Positions 23,907 to 35,361 of a DNA stretch of 64,000 bases are shown piece after piece. The position numbers and the translations under genes are program-made. The DNA is from Larix kaempferi (Eukaryota; Streptophyta; Pinopsida; Pinales; Pinaceae). The DNA is taken from the NCBI GenBank assembly GCA_027924585.1, contig BSBM01001383.1, forward strand, positions 905,001 to 969,000. Direction: 5' to 3'. Position 1 is the stretch's first letter; every line of letters begins with the position of its first letter. Under the pieces are notes generated by a model. The model did not search any database, was not told where the DNA came from, and worked only from the letters and a program-made list of their open reading frames with translations.

Positions 23907-24087
23907 TCTAGCATTGGGCTCTTTTTTATTTTTGTCTGTTAATGCTACTTTGCTTATTTTGTATGATCAGGACTCTCACTGATGATGAGTTTATTTTGTA
24001 AGATCAGCTATTCTTGGTTACAATCATATACTATTTGATTCAGATATTGAATAACAATAATATGCTTTTTTTCGCAGGAAAAAAAAC
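23907..24087 (+). other. LINE 3' untranslated tail and short poly(A)
   Basis: T-rich sequence follows the last LINE stop and ends with a short A-run at about 24078-24087, typical of target-primed reverse transcription. AT-rich DNA beyond hides any target duplication. Confidence 0.6.
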
Positions 24088-24089
24088 AA

Positions 24090-24094
<5 letters not shown>

Positions 24095-24138
<44 letters not shown>
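24095..24138. repeat. (TA)n microsatellite
   Basis: An uninterrupted TA run of about 44 bp directly after the LINE tail. Confidence 0.95.
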
Positions 24139-24141
<3 letters not shown>

Positions 24142-24235
24142 AAAATTAAAATATTAAAAACAAATAAATTTTTAATTTTTAATTAATTAATGATTGAGTA
24201 AAATTATTCCTATCCCACATAGATTGAGTTTCAAG

Positions 24236-24500
24236 ATTTTAAAATTCTATTTATTATATATTAAAAAAATCAATTTTAAGAAATTTTATTATATATAAAA
24301 AAAATCATTTAAAAATATAAATTTTTAAGATTTTATTTATTTATAAAATTTTATTTATTATATATTAAAAAAATCAATTTTAAATTTTTTTATCATATAT
24401 AAAAATAATCATTTAAAAATATAAAATTTTAAGATTTTATTTATTATATATTAAAAAAATCAATTTAAAGAAATTTTACCATATAATAATATAATAAAAT
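24236..24500. repeat. AT-rich tandem repeat, about three units of 85-105 bp
   Basis: Units each open with ATTTATTATATATTAAAAAA and repeat at about 24247, 24353 and 24438, with shared ATCATTTAAAAATATAAA cores. No coding potential. Confidence 0.75.
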
Positions 24501-25650
24501 AATCCGTATAAGATTTCAATAAAAAGGTTAAATCATCCAACAAGATGGTGGACCCCATGCATCTTAGGTAAATGAGTACGTAAACGGAAAAACAATTTAG
24601 CTAGATATTAGGCCGACTTTAAGCAGAACCGGACTTTAAGTCAATTTTGTAGTTAGAAGAAAATATGATTTGCAAACCATTCTCCAAGTTCAACTCACTT
24701 TGTGTAATGACTTGAATTGTCTTTTAGAGTTTTTGGAATTTCAATTCAATTTTACAGTAGCATATACATTTCACTTGTGGTTGATAAGCCACACTTTAAG
24801 TGTTGTTAAAAAAATATATGTTAATTGTTTTTTATATGTAGTTGTAGTTGTAATCATCTGTTCTACAAATTACCTGTTATCTGGATACATGACCTACTAG
24901 TTATCCATGTATTAACTACCGGTTATTTTTTATATATTTTTTAATAATTGTTTATTTTGAATTTGGAACAATGCCCATAAAATCAATTTGGATAGTACAC
25001 TTGTCTCATCCTCTTGCAATCTAGGAAAAACATACTTGCTAGGGCGTGGGATAAACGCCAACCAAAATGCCCCGTTGTTCCAACGTATTTCTTACTAAAT
25101 CCGATCAAAATCTTGATGAAAATTGCAGTTTGTGCAATTATGCAATTTCAATAATCACAAATATCTGTCCTAGACTAAATGACAGGTTTCGAAACTATCC
25201 AAATCTTTTGAGAATGGAAATTGCACTTATAGTCATTCTTCCCTTGTTGGATTCCGACAGATATGGGGCGATCTAGTTGTCTCATATACTTCTCCTACTT
25301 GGTAGTCCACCCCAAACTCTCAAATATAAACACCTATCCATGTATGTAAAAATACTCAAGTAATTTGATAGAGACATATTATTTTATTATGGAAAAAGTA
25401 ATAACTATACATGTCAGGTCATTTTTTTTAATTATTATGGAAAAAGTGATAACTATACATGTCATGTAAGTATAAACTTTCAAATTAATTTACTTATGAT
25501 TTTAGCATTATAATTATTAACTAGGATTGTGGTGGTTATTTATCATAAATGGCTATTGCATAAAAGTTTGTTCACTTAGGTTATTACTAGCCCTCATTAT
25601 TTAATTACTATATTCATTCGGTTATGTGATGTGCTAATTGCTAAATATTG
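24501..25650. other. Unassigned AT-rich sequence
   Basis: I see no gene, LTR edge or repeat here beyond a short duplicated segment (GGAAAAAGT...AACTATACATGTCA, at about 25390 and 25438). Confidence 0.6.
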
Positions 25651-25654
25651 TCTT

Positions 25655-26470
25655 CCAATTCATGAGATTCACTATGTCCACTCTACCTCACTATCATTGT
25701 CAAACTGTTTTCCAAATGGGGGATCAACTTTATGGAGTGTCATCCTACATCCAACGATAGCCACTAGTACATCATTGTATATATCGACTATCTTATGAAG
25801 TGGGTCAAAGCCATGCCAGAATTCCACTGCTCAATTCTCTTGAGAATAATTTGCACCATTAAATTTATTTTCACATGTACTGTCACATTGTTGTATCTAT
25901 TTCATGTGTGCAGGTGTTTTATTCAAGACCAATTTTTCTCTCCATTTCAACCAAGCTCATTATTAACCTCTTCAATTATACTTTTTCAAAATGGCATATA
26001 GACATCATAACAATTATGTCTATGTTGCATTTATTTGTTTGATCCCCCAAAAATGTGCCTTTACGCTCCCCCCACCTTGAAAAGTAACATCACCCATTCA
26101 AGTTGAATTAATCTCTTTCCTGATAGTAGTACTCCACCTCCATGGATAATTTCTATTTCACTTGAGCATCCTTCCCATGCTTGATGGAAATTCATTATTG
26201 CATCAAGGAGTTTCATACACATTGGTGGTTATTATGTCTTAGATAATTTTGAAGACACCCATACAAGCATGTATCTCAGTTTCAAGACCTCAAGTGTTAG
26301 TCAACCTTCATTTGAATCCCTACATGTTCCAACACCACACCCTTTTGGAGTCCCTTTTGTTGCAGTTCTGTGCTCCCTTAGGTGTTATTGTTGCCCCACA
26401 AGATCATCAACTAATGACACTCTTTCTAGTCATTGAAGTTATCTTAATCCACGTAGAAAGTGGTGCTCAA
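25655..26470. repeat. Unclassified dispersed repeat, left copy (internally shorter)
   Basis: It matches 53145-55020 in two blocks: about 25670-26130 against 53150-53640, and about 26165-26420 against 54760-55015. The right copy has roughly 1.1 kb between the blocks that is absent here. Neither copy shows a recognisable protein. It could be part of an LTR element. Confidence 0.65.
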
Positions 26471-26495
26471 ATCTAGCCCCAATTGCCAATTTCTA

Positions 26496-26731
26496 GGATT
26501 TTCCACCACAGTGCCAGTCCTTTTTCATACTGGATGTGACCTAGATCAAATATAGGATTTTCCACCACAGTGCGAGTCCTTTTTCATACTGGATGTGACC
26601 TAGATCAAATCTAGGATTTTCCACCACAGTGCCAGTCCTTTTTCATACTGGATGTGACCTAGATCAAATCTAGGATTTTCCACCACAGTCCCAGTCCTTT
26701 TTCATATTGGATGTGACCTAGACCAAATCTA
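26496..26731 (-). repeat. 59-bp tandem repeats in the copia 3' region (4 units)
   Basis: Four near-identical units beginning GGATTTTCCACCACAGTG repeat every 59 bp. About six units of the same repeat lie at 47356-47694, in the same place relative to the copia RNase H. Confidence 0.93.
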
Positions 26732-26737
26732 GGATTT

Positions 26738-26925
26738 TCCAACACAACATCATCATCATCACATTCTCAGAGACAAGAGTCTACGGATCCCTTTAGGCCA
26801 TGTGTCCAGGGATGATACAATCCCATTGCAACATCATCATCATCACATTCTTGGAGACAAAATTCTACGGATCCCTTTAGGCCATGTGTCCAGGGATGAT
26901 ACAATCCCACTTTAACATTATCATT
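26738..26925 (-). repeat. 84-bp tandem repeats in the copia 3' region (2 units)
   Basis: Two units of 84 bp encode, on the minus strand and in frame, 28-residue repeats containing GLYHPWTHGLKGS and an acidic CDDDD run. The same pair occurs at 47703-47880. There the RNase H frame stays open into it. Confidence 0.85.
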
Positions 26926-26932
26926 ATTAGCA

Positions 26933-27757
26933 TCAACCTTGCTCCCCCTTTCGAGGAAGGTCCTTTCGAACCACACCAAGCTTGTCATGGAAGTACTCAA
27001 ACTTCACTCGAGACAGAGGCTTAGTCAACACATCAGCAACTTGCTCATCAGTGCTCACATATTGGAGCTTTATAGCTCCCTTCTGTACCATATCCCGTAT
27101 GTAAAAATATTGGATTTCTATGTGATTTGACTTGTCATGGAATGTTGGGTTCTCCATCATCTTTATACAACTCTGGTTGTCACATAGAATCACCGTGGTA
27201 TCCAACTCCAGGTCAAGTAGACCTGACATCAACTTTTGGAGCCATATGACTTCACAACTTAGCAAAACAAGATGCTATATACTCTGTTTCAACTTGTGCC
27301 GAGAGCAACAATGGATTGCTTCTTGCTAAACCATGAGATCATGGTGGATCCCAGACAATAACATCCACCTGAGGTGCTCTTCCTGTCTGAGACACTTCTG
27401 ACCCAATCTACATCTGTATAACCATTAAATCTGTAGTCATGATCTCCAACATAGTATAGACCAAAGTCTATCACACCTTTTAGGTACCTCATCACATGCT
27501 TTGCAGCTTCCAGGTGAACACGTCTAGGCTCAACTAGATACTGACTCAAGATGTTCACAGGAAAGCATATATTTGGCCTGGTATTCATCAAATACATCAA
27601 CGAACCATTCATATGTCTGTAAATTGTAAAAACTGATGTCCAACATCCCAAATCTCTACTTCACATTTTCCTTGGCTAAGGAAAAATTTCATATGATCTC
27701 AGCCACATATCTAATCACAAGAATCATGCCAAGATTCTTTAACTATGATATCTACTC
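26933..27757 (-). pseudogene. Ty1/copia reverse transcriptase end and RNase H
   Basis: On the minus strand the segment at 27289-27651 has the RT-to-RNase H connection of copia elements (MYLMNTRPNICFPVN, AAKHVMRYLKG, YTDVDW, DRKSTSGGC). After a frame change near 27280 the RNase H continues with LCDNQSCIKM, HIEIQYFYIRD and the family hallmark VADVLTKPL, ending KLGVV. RNase H would degrade the RNA strand during reverse transcription. The frame break and the insertion at 27757 disable it. Confidence 0.88.
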
Positions 27758-27982
27758 TGTAATATACCTAAAAGTATATTACTAATATTAGACTACTTAA
27801 TATTTATTTCGTTAAGTCATTAATTAGTTAAATTGTATATGACATGTCTCTTACTTAAAAGACATGTCCATTCGTTCTTGGGCATATATATACTAGCCCT
27901 TATTATTGTATTAATCATCAATTCAATTATAAAAATATATATATTATCTATTAAGATAATCATGTAATCCTGGTAGCTTACA
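27758..27982 (+). repeat. 5' LTR (225 bp) with TATA box
   Basis: It begins TGTAATATACC and ends GGTAGCTTACA. TATATATA at 27885-27892 is the likely core promoter; the 3' LTR has the same at 30725-30732. Confidence 0.92.
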
Positions 27983-27984
27983 AG

Positions 27985-27996
27985 TAGTATCAAAGC
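27985..27996 (+). other. Primer-binding site, initiator-Met type
   Basis: TAGTATCAAAGC differs from TGGTATCAGAGC at two G-to-A positions and lies two bases after the 5' LTR. Confidence 0.8.
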
Positions 27997-28011
27997 TCTC
28001 GGTTACCTCAT

Positions 28012-29092
28012 TTGGGTCTCATTCTCCATTTTCTTCATTCACTCACCTCTCCTCATTTTTCCTCCCTTCCACCACCCTCCTGTGCCCCATCTCCTTCCAT
28101 TCCCCATACTCCTCCTCCGCGCTCACTCTCCACCATTCTCCACCGCTGCACTTCTCCATCTCTGACCTCGTGCCCTCCCACCTTCTCCATTTCCTCCATT
28201 CCACGCCCTCCCCACACTCCTCCACATGCATTTGGCTCCGCTCCTCCGCTCCTGCCTTCACTACTCCCACTTCTCACCTCCACTCCTCCATAGTCTTTCG
28301 CATTCTTTCACTTGATACTCGCAGTTGCTTACCTTTCCCACTCTCATATTTCTCACCTCCATACATCACTCGCCTCCCTCATCACTCATCTCATCTCATC
28401 ACCTGCCTCCCTTCGCCTCAAATTCCATGCTCCTGCACACACCCTACTCCCATCGCTGCTCACCACATCCTCTACCTACCTCACCCCCATACTCCCTGCG
28501 ACCTGATCCATCTCCTGCGCACTCATCCCCCACTCCACACGCACATCCCCCGTGCCCTATCTCCACAATCATCCCTACACTCAACCCTGCATTAAAATCC
28601 TGCTGTGCCCTCCCTTCTCCATTTCCCCTCCACCCCCCACCACTTCTCTACACTGCATCATCCTTCCTCTCATCCCCGCCTGCGCACTCACCCCCCCACC
28701 TGCATTAAAATCCTCCTTCCCTGCAGCTGCATCCGCCAGCCATCTCTGCGCCTTCTCAATCTTCCACTCCACAAAATTCCCTCACCAATAGCTCTCTCCT
28801 CATCAAGCACCAACCTATACCCTTACTTCACGCCAGCCCTCCCCCACCCCACGCCCCCCCACCCCACGCCCTTCACGAGCTCTCACGCATCCACTTCACG
28901 CCACACCTAAAACGCCCATGATCCACTGCTATTCACGCTGCTGCACTTACCTCATGATCCATGCGCATCACTCCACCCTGCATACCGTTCTACACACCGA
29001 CCTCTCCTTCTAAGCAGATCCACAACCTTACCACGCTCCCTTTCTGCAACGCCACTCTAACACACACTTGTGCTATCCCTATCCCCTCACAT
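28012..29092 (+). other. C/T-rich, G-poor leader
   Basis: More than 1 kb of sense-strand C/T-rich sequence with very few G. Several frames on both strands are open by composition alone (Ser/Pro/His-rich), overlap each other and have no domains, so I do not call genes. The minus-strand element at 59117-62105 has the same kind of leader on its sense strand. Confidence 0.7.
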
Positions 29093-29094
29093 CC

Positions 29095-29108
29095 ATGCTA
29101 ATCAATTC

Positions 29109-29143
<35 letters not shown>

Positions 29144-29215
29144 CTATTAAGATAATCATGTAAGGTGTTACCTTACATTCCGTTGAAAAAGGTGTTACCT
29201 TACACCCTCGGTTTT
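29095..29215 (+). repeat. Partial internal copy of the LTR 3' end and post-PBS sequence
   Basis: ATCAATTCAATTATA, a TA run and TTATCTATTAAGATAATCA repeat the last part of the LTR. A CTCGGTT then follows that resembles the start of the leader. Between them a hairpin TGTAAGGT-GTT-ACCTTACA (29159-29177) replaces the normal LTR end, and GGTGTTACCTTACA recurs at about 29191. Confidence 0.7.
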
Positions 29216-29479
29216 CTCTCCTCTGATCTTGTCCCTTAGGCTGATTTGCATCCTCCTCATCTCAGCGCTATGCCTCCCTCTTCTCAGCATTGCACCCTCT
29301 CTCGAGCTTGGCTTCCACTTCACCGCCTTTTCTCCACTCCACGCTAATCCATTCCTCTACGCCCTTCTTCCCTGGCTGCCCCATCTCTACACGCTCTCCC
29401 TTTTCTCTCTCCACTATCATCCCACTCACTGCTTACTCCCCTCTTTCCCTTGCTCTACCATTCTCCTCCACGTTTTCGT

Positions 29480-29625
29480 CTTCCATATAGTTTTTATACA
29501 TATAATTTTATTTTAATAATAATTTTTTATTAAAAAAAAACTATATATATAAAAATTTATATAGTTTTAGTAATAATTATATAGTTTTAGTAATAATTAT
29601 TATTATCTTTTATAAAGGGAAAATA
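29480..29625 (+). other. AT-rich self-complementary stretch before the ORF
   Basis: TATATAGTTTT and AAAACTATATATA segments recur in both orientations between the leader and the ORF. A comparable AT-rich hairpin stretch separates leader and ORF in the 59117-62105 element. Confidence 0.6.
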
Positions 29626-29674
29626 AAAAAAAAATCAAATTCTTTTTGGAATATTTTTAAAAGTTGGAATCACC

Positions 29675-30450
29675 ATGTTTCCCTCTTTTAATAAGATCAT
29701 TATCAGTCCATTCCACAAACCTAAAAGATGTGAAAGAATTGAAGCAGAAGATATAAAAAGGATCAAGGCTAAAGAAATAAAAAGAAATCAACATGAAGAG
29801 ATGAAAAGCGGATATGAAGACATTATCAAATTAGTTAAGGAATTAAAGTTGACAATAACACAACGTCAAGAAGAAGCTACAGTGACTTCCGAATTCCTAG
29901 GTCAAGAAGAGTTGGAAATTGCATCTACACCCATTTCAGAAGAAGGGACTCTTATCATAAAGAAACAATCTATGTTGACTTCCGAGTTCTCAATTATAAA
30001 GATAATAACAATGTCGTAGATTGTAATAATAAAGCACAAAACACTGTTAAAAATGAATTCAATGTTAACGACAATTATGAGAGAGATGAACTTGTAGAAG
30101 AAGGAAATGATGAAAATAAAAGTGTCAAAGATGACCTTAATAATGATAATGTAGAAGAACGCAACCCAGAAGATGCTGCGACAAATGAAGAGATGAATAT
30201 TCTACGAGTAGTCGCAACTCGAGATATTCTAGAATATCAATATCAAAAGGTTCTCAGGGAACAACTAAATACAAGCTCCCCATACAAGGAAGTAAGTACA
30301 TTATTAGCAGTTGTCGCTACAAATAAGAAAACCATATCAAGACATGCAGAAATATCAGAAATCTACATCAAATTAGAAGATCAAAAGAACACCATCAGAT
30401 TAGAAGCTCAGAAGAATACTCCAGATAGTTGTTATGCGTTCATCTACTGA
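29675..30450 (+). pseudogene. Charged gag-like ORF of the 3.1-kb element, interrupted
   Basis: The first open part (29675-30019, 114 aa) starts MFPSFNKI and is rich in Lys and Glu (RIEAEDIKRIKAKEIK), with coiled-coil character. A second open part (30193-30450, 85 aa) contains DILEYQYQKVLREQL and KEVSTLLAVVATNKK. The DNA between them is equally charged in translation, so a frameshift and stop within one original ORF is likely. I recognise no family. Its position just before the 3' LTR parallels the coiled-coil ORF of the 59117-62105 element, and I infer a structural, gag-like role. Confidence 0.5.
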
Positions 30451-30597
30451 ATCATATGCATGAAAAAATTTGAATGGAAATGCGACCAAATATTTCAAGA
30501 ACTACTAAACCGTGGCACCATTATTCGTGGAAGAAATCTAGTTGCAGCATGCTCATAAGAAAGATTCGTGGACGAATCTTTTCAGAGCAAGATGACA

Positions 30598-30822
30598 TGT
30601 AATATACCTAAAAGTATATTACTAATATTAGATTACTTAGTATTTATTTCGTTAAGTCATTAATTAGTTAAATTGTATATGACATGTCTCTTACTTAAAA
30701 GACATATCCATTCGTTCTTGGGCATATATATACTAGACCTTATTATTGTATTAATCATCAATTCAATTATAAATATATATATATTATCTATTAAGATAAT
30801 CATGTAAGCCTGGTAGCTTACA
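30598..30822 (+). repeat. 3' LTR (225 bp)
   Basis: Same length as the 5' LTR with about six differences (roughly 97 % identity by eye). Followed by target copy TACTC. Confidence 0.92.
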
Positions 30823-31440
30823 TACTCCCTTTGAAGTGGAGTTTTCTACATCTGAGTATTGTCCTCCCTTTGTGACTGAACATCATTCACACTCTGTATT
30901 GAGTGATCTTCTGCTTATCTATCCGTGCCATCTCCTGTCAGATGGGTCTACTGATATGAGCCTCAAGATCACTCGAACTCTATGGTAAGTTCCTTCTTGC
31001 ATCCATCTGAGAGAAGTATGCCATATGTATATAGAAACCATTTTCAACCTTGTAGAAAAAGTTGAAATCCACATCACCCGTGGTGATCATCAAGATTATC
31101 AAATGACTATCGATCCTGGGTACCTGTTGAACCCGTACAAAGCCTTCTTCAATCATGTGATTCTCTTTCATATCTTGGGAGTTTGCTTGATATGCACTTC
31201 TTCTTCAATTACACTATTCAAGAGAATGGTCTTTTCATCCATGGGTGTAATCTATCTCTAGAAGTGTGTCTAGCCACCGGAGCAAACATCTCATCATGAT
31301 CCTCTCCCTCTTTCTAAGAGAATCCTCTAGCCACGAGCCTTGCTTTGTACTTCTATAGTATGTTTGATTCGTAAGTCTTCTTGTTGAACAGTCATCACTT
31401 GTTCTTCAGAACAAGTGTTCATCATCCTTCTTTTGTAGAT
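30823..31440 (-). pseudogene. Ty1/copia reverse transcriptase N-terminal remnant
   Basis: On the minus strand YKARLVARGFS (31317-31350) and FAPVARHTS mark the start of the copia reverse transcriptase, with a TAG inside where Gln is usual. Downstream, KKALYGF is the remnant of the conserved ALYGLKQ motif. The rest is scrambled by frameshifts. It joins 27757 across the inserted element. Confidence 0.75.
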
Positions 31441-33411
31441 CATAGCACACGATCATTCCTACAAATCAAATTCAATTACATGATTAGTAACACTTCATAC
31501 TTATAAAATCATGTTGACATTTCAATGATAACCTATTATGCATACTGATATGATTCACATAGTTATGCAACTACCTTGACCAATACTATGCAACTACCTT
31601 GACCAATACTATGCAACTATCTTGACCAATACTTTGGCACAACACTTTTCCATATCCTGTATGCATACATTGGCTATCTAGATGCCTTCCACTTCTACAA
31701 GAACATACTATCAAGAGCATGCACAACTCCCAACATGTTAGCAAAGAGGCTTCATTCTAGACAAGCAACAATGGAATGTTTGTCCAACTTACCCATCATA
31801 TGCATATTAGTAGTATATTGTTCAATGCTATATGAATGCTTACACTATGCATGATATATTCTAGGAATACAAATATGCATACAACTATTATGAGCAATAT
31901 CATTAACTATTCAGAGATTCAAGAAGTAATTCAAATAACAACTCAAATACTTATCTTTTATGTTTGTGTGGTTACCTCCCTCTTTATCTCTATTTTCCCT
32001 TTATCATAGCATCATGATTATATGTCTTTGAACTTCTATCCATCCTCGTTAGTAGAGTTTCTATGTGATCAAAGACTATGGATGAGTCTTTGTCTTCATT
32101 TCATCATGGTCATATATTCTTGATCTAGAACTTGATTTTTCTTTCTTGATGTACCTTTCATGTTAGCAAACAACATCATCATCATACAACACCACAAGTG
32201 CATTAGTACAATCATAAGTGTCATAACCCTAATTAATGAATGTCTTATATCATTCACGTGCATTCATAATTTTACTAAGGTGATCAGATAAGTCTAATAT
32301 TAATCATGATTGTACTAACCTCAATAATATGAAGACAAACATATCATGAACTTAATCATCAAATAAATGAAACAGATTTCAAAACATACCTGCATCTCCT
32401 CAAGTCATACGTGTCGAGATTGCTTGTAGTCTTCTCTATCAGGGTAAAACCCTAATCATCCAAGGTAGATCACTTGTAAAAATATTATATAGGTTCATGG
32501 TGCTAGGATGATAGAATATCAGTGCCATTTAAACCTCCTTGATTGCTTCCCTATGAGTCTCCCAACTTTGCTAGGGTTTCTTCTTACTTGGAAACCCTAA
32601 TTTTCAATCTCCTTCCTCCCACAACATTTTGATGGAAGATTAATATCTATGATGAATGGATTCCAAATACATTTTCAAAGTTTCCAATGTTGCATCAGAT
32701 GTCTCCAACATTGTATCAGGTCATTCCATACCTAAAAAACTGAAAACCCTAAGTGAGAACTTCTTCCTCCTCTTTTTTGATTTCCTCCGTTGAAACATTT
32801 TAGATGTGCAGTATTGTTTCCAGTGTATCTATGAAATTTCGGATCCTCAGGGTCTGAAACTTTGGCCTATGGTATCCTGACCTGTCATCTTTCCAAAACC
32901 ACAATTTTGAGCTTCAGGGAATTCTCCATTAGAGCGATATGCTATGTTTCCCAACATGACCTGTTTATGGGATGAAACAACATAGCGAACTTGTACTGCG
33001 TTCCACGTGTCACTGTTTCAACTTAGGCCTTTGATACTCAGACCTATGAAACTAAGGTTCGCTCCCTAATTGCCATTTTTTATGGAATTCCATTTGGAGC
33101 TTCCTAGCCCAAGATATAACCTTTTTTCCCAGGTCACCTATTTAGGGATTCATTCTGGAAGAGGCAGAAGCCCTAAATTATACGGATCATATATCACAAA
33201 GTACAACGAATCTGAGGCTGAAACTTGGACACAAGGTACATGAACATTTCATCTTCGGCCTGTCCAAGTTGCAGATCCTGAAACTTCTCCAAAAGATATT
33301 TATAGAGAAAATTCCAATATGACTAGTTTTTGTTATACAAAGCCCCGACTTTCATATTGTCGCAAGTGAAACAAGTGTCGTAAATTCCATACATTTCTTT
33401 CTTTCAAGCTA
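31441..33411 (-). other. Unrecognised interior between copia RT and 5' LTR
   Basis: Nearly 2 kb where gag, protease and integrase would be expected, yet no motif is recognisable on either strand. A 27-bp tandem repeat (ATGCAACTACCTTGACCAAT) occurs three times at 31565-31640. Deletion or replacement of the coding interior is likely. Confidence 0.55.
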
Positions 33412-33423
33412 GCTATGAAACCA
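33412..33423 (-). other. Primer-binding site of the copia element
   Basis: On the minus strand TGGTTTCATAGC, two mismatches from TGGTATCAGAGC, directly follows the LTR end. It identifies 33424-34013 as the 5' LTR. Confidence 0.7.
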
Positions 33424-34013
33424 TGTTAAGATTCAATATTCTAATATAGATAACATCAGTGTTCAATTCAATTTCACAACAATAGCATATACAGGATCAC
33501 TAAAAGAATAACAAGCACAGCATAAACACAAGAGGCACAAATATATCCTGGGAAACTCTCTAGGGGAAGAAAACCCAACAAAAAATCCTCAATATAGATT
33601 ATCAAAAGTACAAAGACAAAACCCCAAACAAGTGCTCATTCTCCTTGCAGATATATATATCTCACTCTCTTCATTGTGAATTACACAAGTGAGTGTGTGT
33701 GTCCAAATGAGGAACACATCACTCCTATTTATACTTTATCTTCCACTTGACTTTTTCCCTAACTAGGTCGGCCCCAACAAATTAAACACTCAACTTAATG
33801 TTGACTGGGCCGACTCCTCTAGGGGACTTAAAGACCCCATTACAATTGACTCAAAGGGGATATATTTCCCTGACTTACAAGGGAGTATTTACCTCAATGA
33901 ATTTACACAATCAAATACAATAATGACATCCCGATGGAGGAATAAAACATCTATGAATAAACTACAACAATAAAATACAATAGAATATTCTTCAAAGTTA
34001 CAATATTTCAACA
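33424..34013 (-). repeat. 5' LTR of the copia element (590 bp), target copy CAATT
   Basis: On the minus strand it runs TGTTGAAATATTG to GAATCTTAACA, with TATAAATAG at 33725-33733 as a good TATA box. Its outer edge is followed by CAATT (34014-34018). The same LTR type at 46357 is preceded by CAATT. Confidence 0.85.
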
Positions 34014-35361
34014 CAATTTCCCACCTAGCCCTGCTTCCACTGAAGAAGTGAATTTTGTTCAATCTGATTCACCTCAAAAATCCGGTGGAAAAAAAAAAGA
34101 ACAAAGGAAAATCTAAAAAGTCTTATAACCAGAAGGAGCCAAAAAAAATCCCGAAGACAACAAACAAAAGCGGAAGGTTAAATATCCTTGTTTACTGTGT
34201 GGTGATAATCACTTCACTGGGGAATGTCCACACCGGGAGGAAGTGCAAAATTTTCTCAAGGGAAACCCCACACCCGCATTTTTAACTGATCCCTTCCCCA
34301 CACAACAACAACAAATGGTTGCACAACAACCAACTCCTTCTCAAGGAGAACCTTCCACAACCGCTCATGTTCTCATGATGCAGAGTGAAACAGTCAACTT
34401 GTCCTCTCGGTCACGTACATTAGACTCTACGTTTGACAAGGAATATAATGGAGGTAATACTGAAAAATCCTCTACATCTACATATAACATTCCTTCACCT
34501 CAAGGTCCTCTCGTCATAGATAAACCTTTACCGGATTCAGTATTGCATCCACCCAAGAGCACGATTTGAAAATCCATTTTCAATCCCAATGCTTGGGCTA
34601 CCCAAAACAACAATATTTTTGAGGATATAGCACAATCTCCTTGTGCTATGTCGACACTAGAAGTCTTACAAAAATTCCCCAAGCAACGTAAGACCCTGTT
34701 ATCTGCGATAGAATCCGTATACCCTGATTCCTCTAACACCATCATGTTCAAGTTAGAGTATTTCAAGCCGAGGCTTTCCTGCCAACTTGCATTTCAAATT
34801 GTTACCAACGTTTCCGGGAAAAGCATCCATCGTACTGTCTTAGATGAAGGAGCCTCTACCTCGGTTATGTCGTTATCCTGTTGGCTAGCCATCGGCTCTC
34901 CCGAGTTGAACCGTTCCCCCACCACATTGAAAGCATTTGATGGATGTGGATTTCAACCCCACGGGCTGTTACAATATTTAGATATTGAGTTGGGCGGTAA
35001 GACAGTTTCCATTAATGTGGAAGTCGTCACTACCCCATTGGATTATAACTTATTACTTGGTCAAAATTGGTTCTATGCCCTGACCGCGGTTGCATCATTT
35101 GTCTTCCGCATTGTGCAATTCCCCCACCAAGGGAGAATTGTCACTATTGACCAGTTATATTTTTGTACACCTGACACCACTACTCATCCTGCGGACAATG
35201 TCCCTCTTTTAGGACACTCTATGCAGGTATATGAGAGTGTGGGTGTAGGACTCCTTAAAGATTCATCCCTCATGGGAGTCTTTCGAACACCAGATCCCCC
35301 TACCCATGTTTCAATGATGAACATGATGTCATCTATGATCCCATTATCTTATCACTCGATT
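34014..35361 (+). pseudogene. Ty3-like gag C-terminus (zinc knuckle) and retropepsin
   Basis: On the + strand, after a Lys/Ser-rich linker, a complete CX2CX3HX4C knuckle reads CLLCGDNHFTGECPHR at 34189-34236. A Gln/Pro/Thr linker and a TGA (34567-34569) follow. Then comes an aspartic protease-like domain with TVLDEGASTSVMS (the usual form is DxGA/S/T with the Asp directly before the small residues; here Glu intervenes) and NLLLGQNWFY. A poly(A)-associated frameshift lies near 34090. The ORF is cut at 35361 by an LTR; the tail after that is LTR-encoded. The matching N-terminal gag half is at 44600-46356. Classing it as Ty3-like is inference from gag-protease style; no RT is present. Confidence 0.75.

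Larger units (their letters stand above)
1..24087 (+). mobile_element. L1-type LINE retrotransposon, split by two LTR-element insertions, degenerate
   Basis: The LINE is read in three blocks, 1-353, 2122-3491 and 21430-24087. Together they give, in order, an endonuclease, a reverse transcriptase, a zf-RVT-type zinc region and an RNase H domain. That order is known from plant L1 elements. It ends in a short A-run near 24078-24087 after an untranslated tail. Its 5' end and ORF1 lie outside the window. Removing each insertion and one copy of its 5-bp target duplication restores continuous reading across the join. The LINE is dead: it has internal stops and at least four frameshifts, near 2229, 21450, 22676 and 23757. 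Confidence 0.9.
27758..30822 (+). mobile_element. Non-autonomous LTR retrotransposon, 3065 bp, target duplication TACTC
   Basis: Two 225-bp LTRs (27758-27982, 30598-30822) differ at about six positions. They are bounded by TACTC at 27753-27757 and 30823-30827. Inside are a PBS, a C/T-rich leader of over 1 kb, a partial copy of the LTR end, an AT-rich stretch, and one charged ORF near the 3' LTR. There is no pol. It is inserted in the copia RT on the opposite strand. The element at 59117-62105 has the same arrangement. Confidence 0.92.
26480..34013 (-). mobile_element. Ty1/copia retrotransposon on the minus strand, degenerate, 3' LTR missing
   Basis: Read on the minus strand it has a 5' LTR (33424-34013), a PBS (33412-33423) and about 2 kb of unrecognised sequence. 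RT remnants (30823-31440) follow, then the RT-RNase H end (26940-27757) and a 3' region of tandem repeats (26496-26925). It is split by the non-autonomous element 27758-30822. The left end lacks an LTR and abuts the dispersed repeat. An LTR with the same type of 3' region is found at 46357-48020, so the element's two ends appear to have been separated by a rearrangement. Confidence 0.75.

Noticed and set aside
28012-28910. Ser/Pro/His-rich open frames
   Set aside because: The leader has almost no G on one strand, so stops are rare in several frames at once; frames overlap and share no domain.
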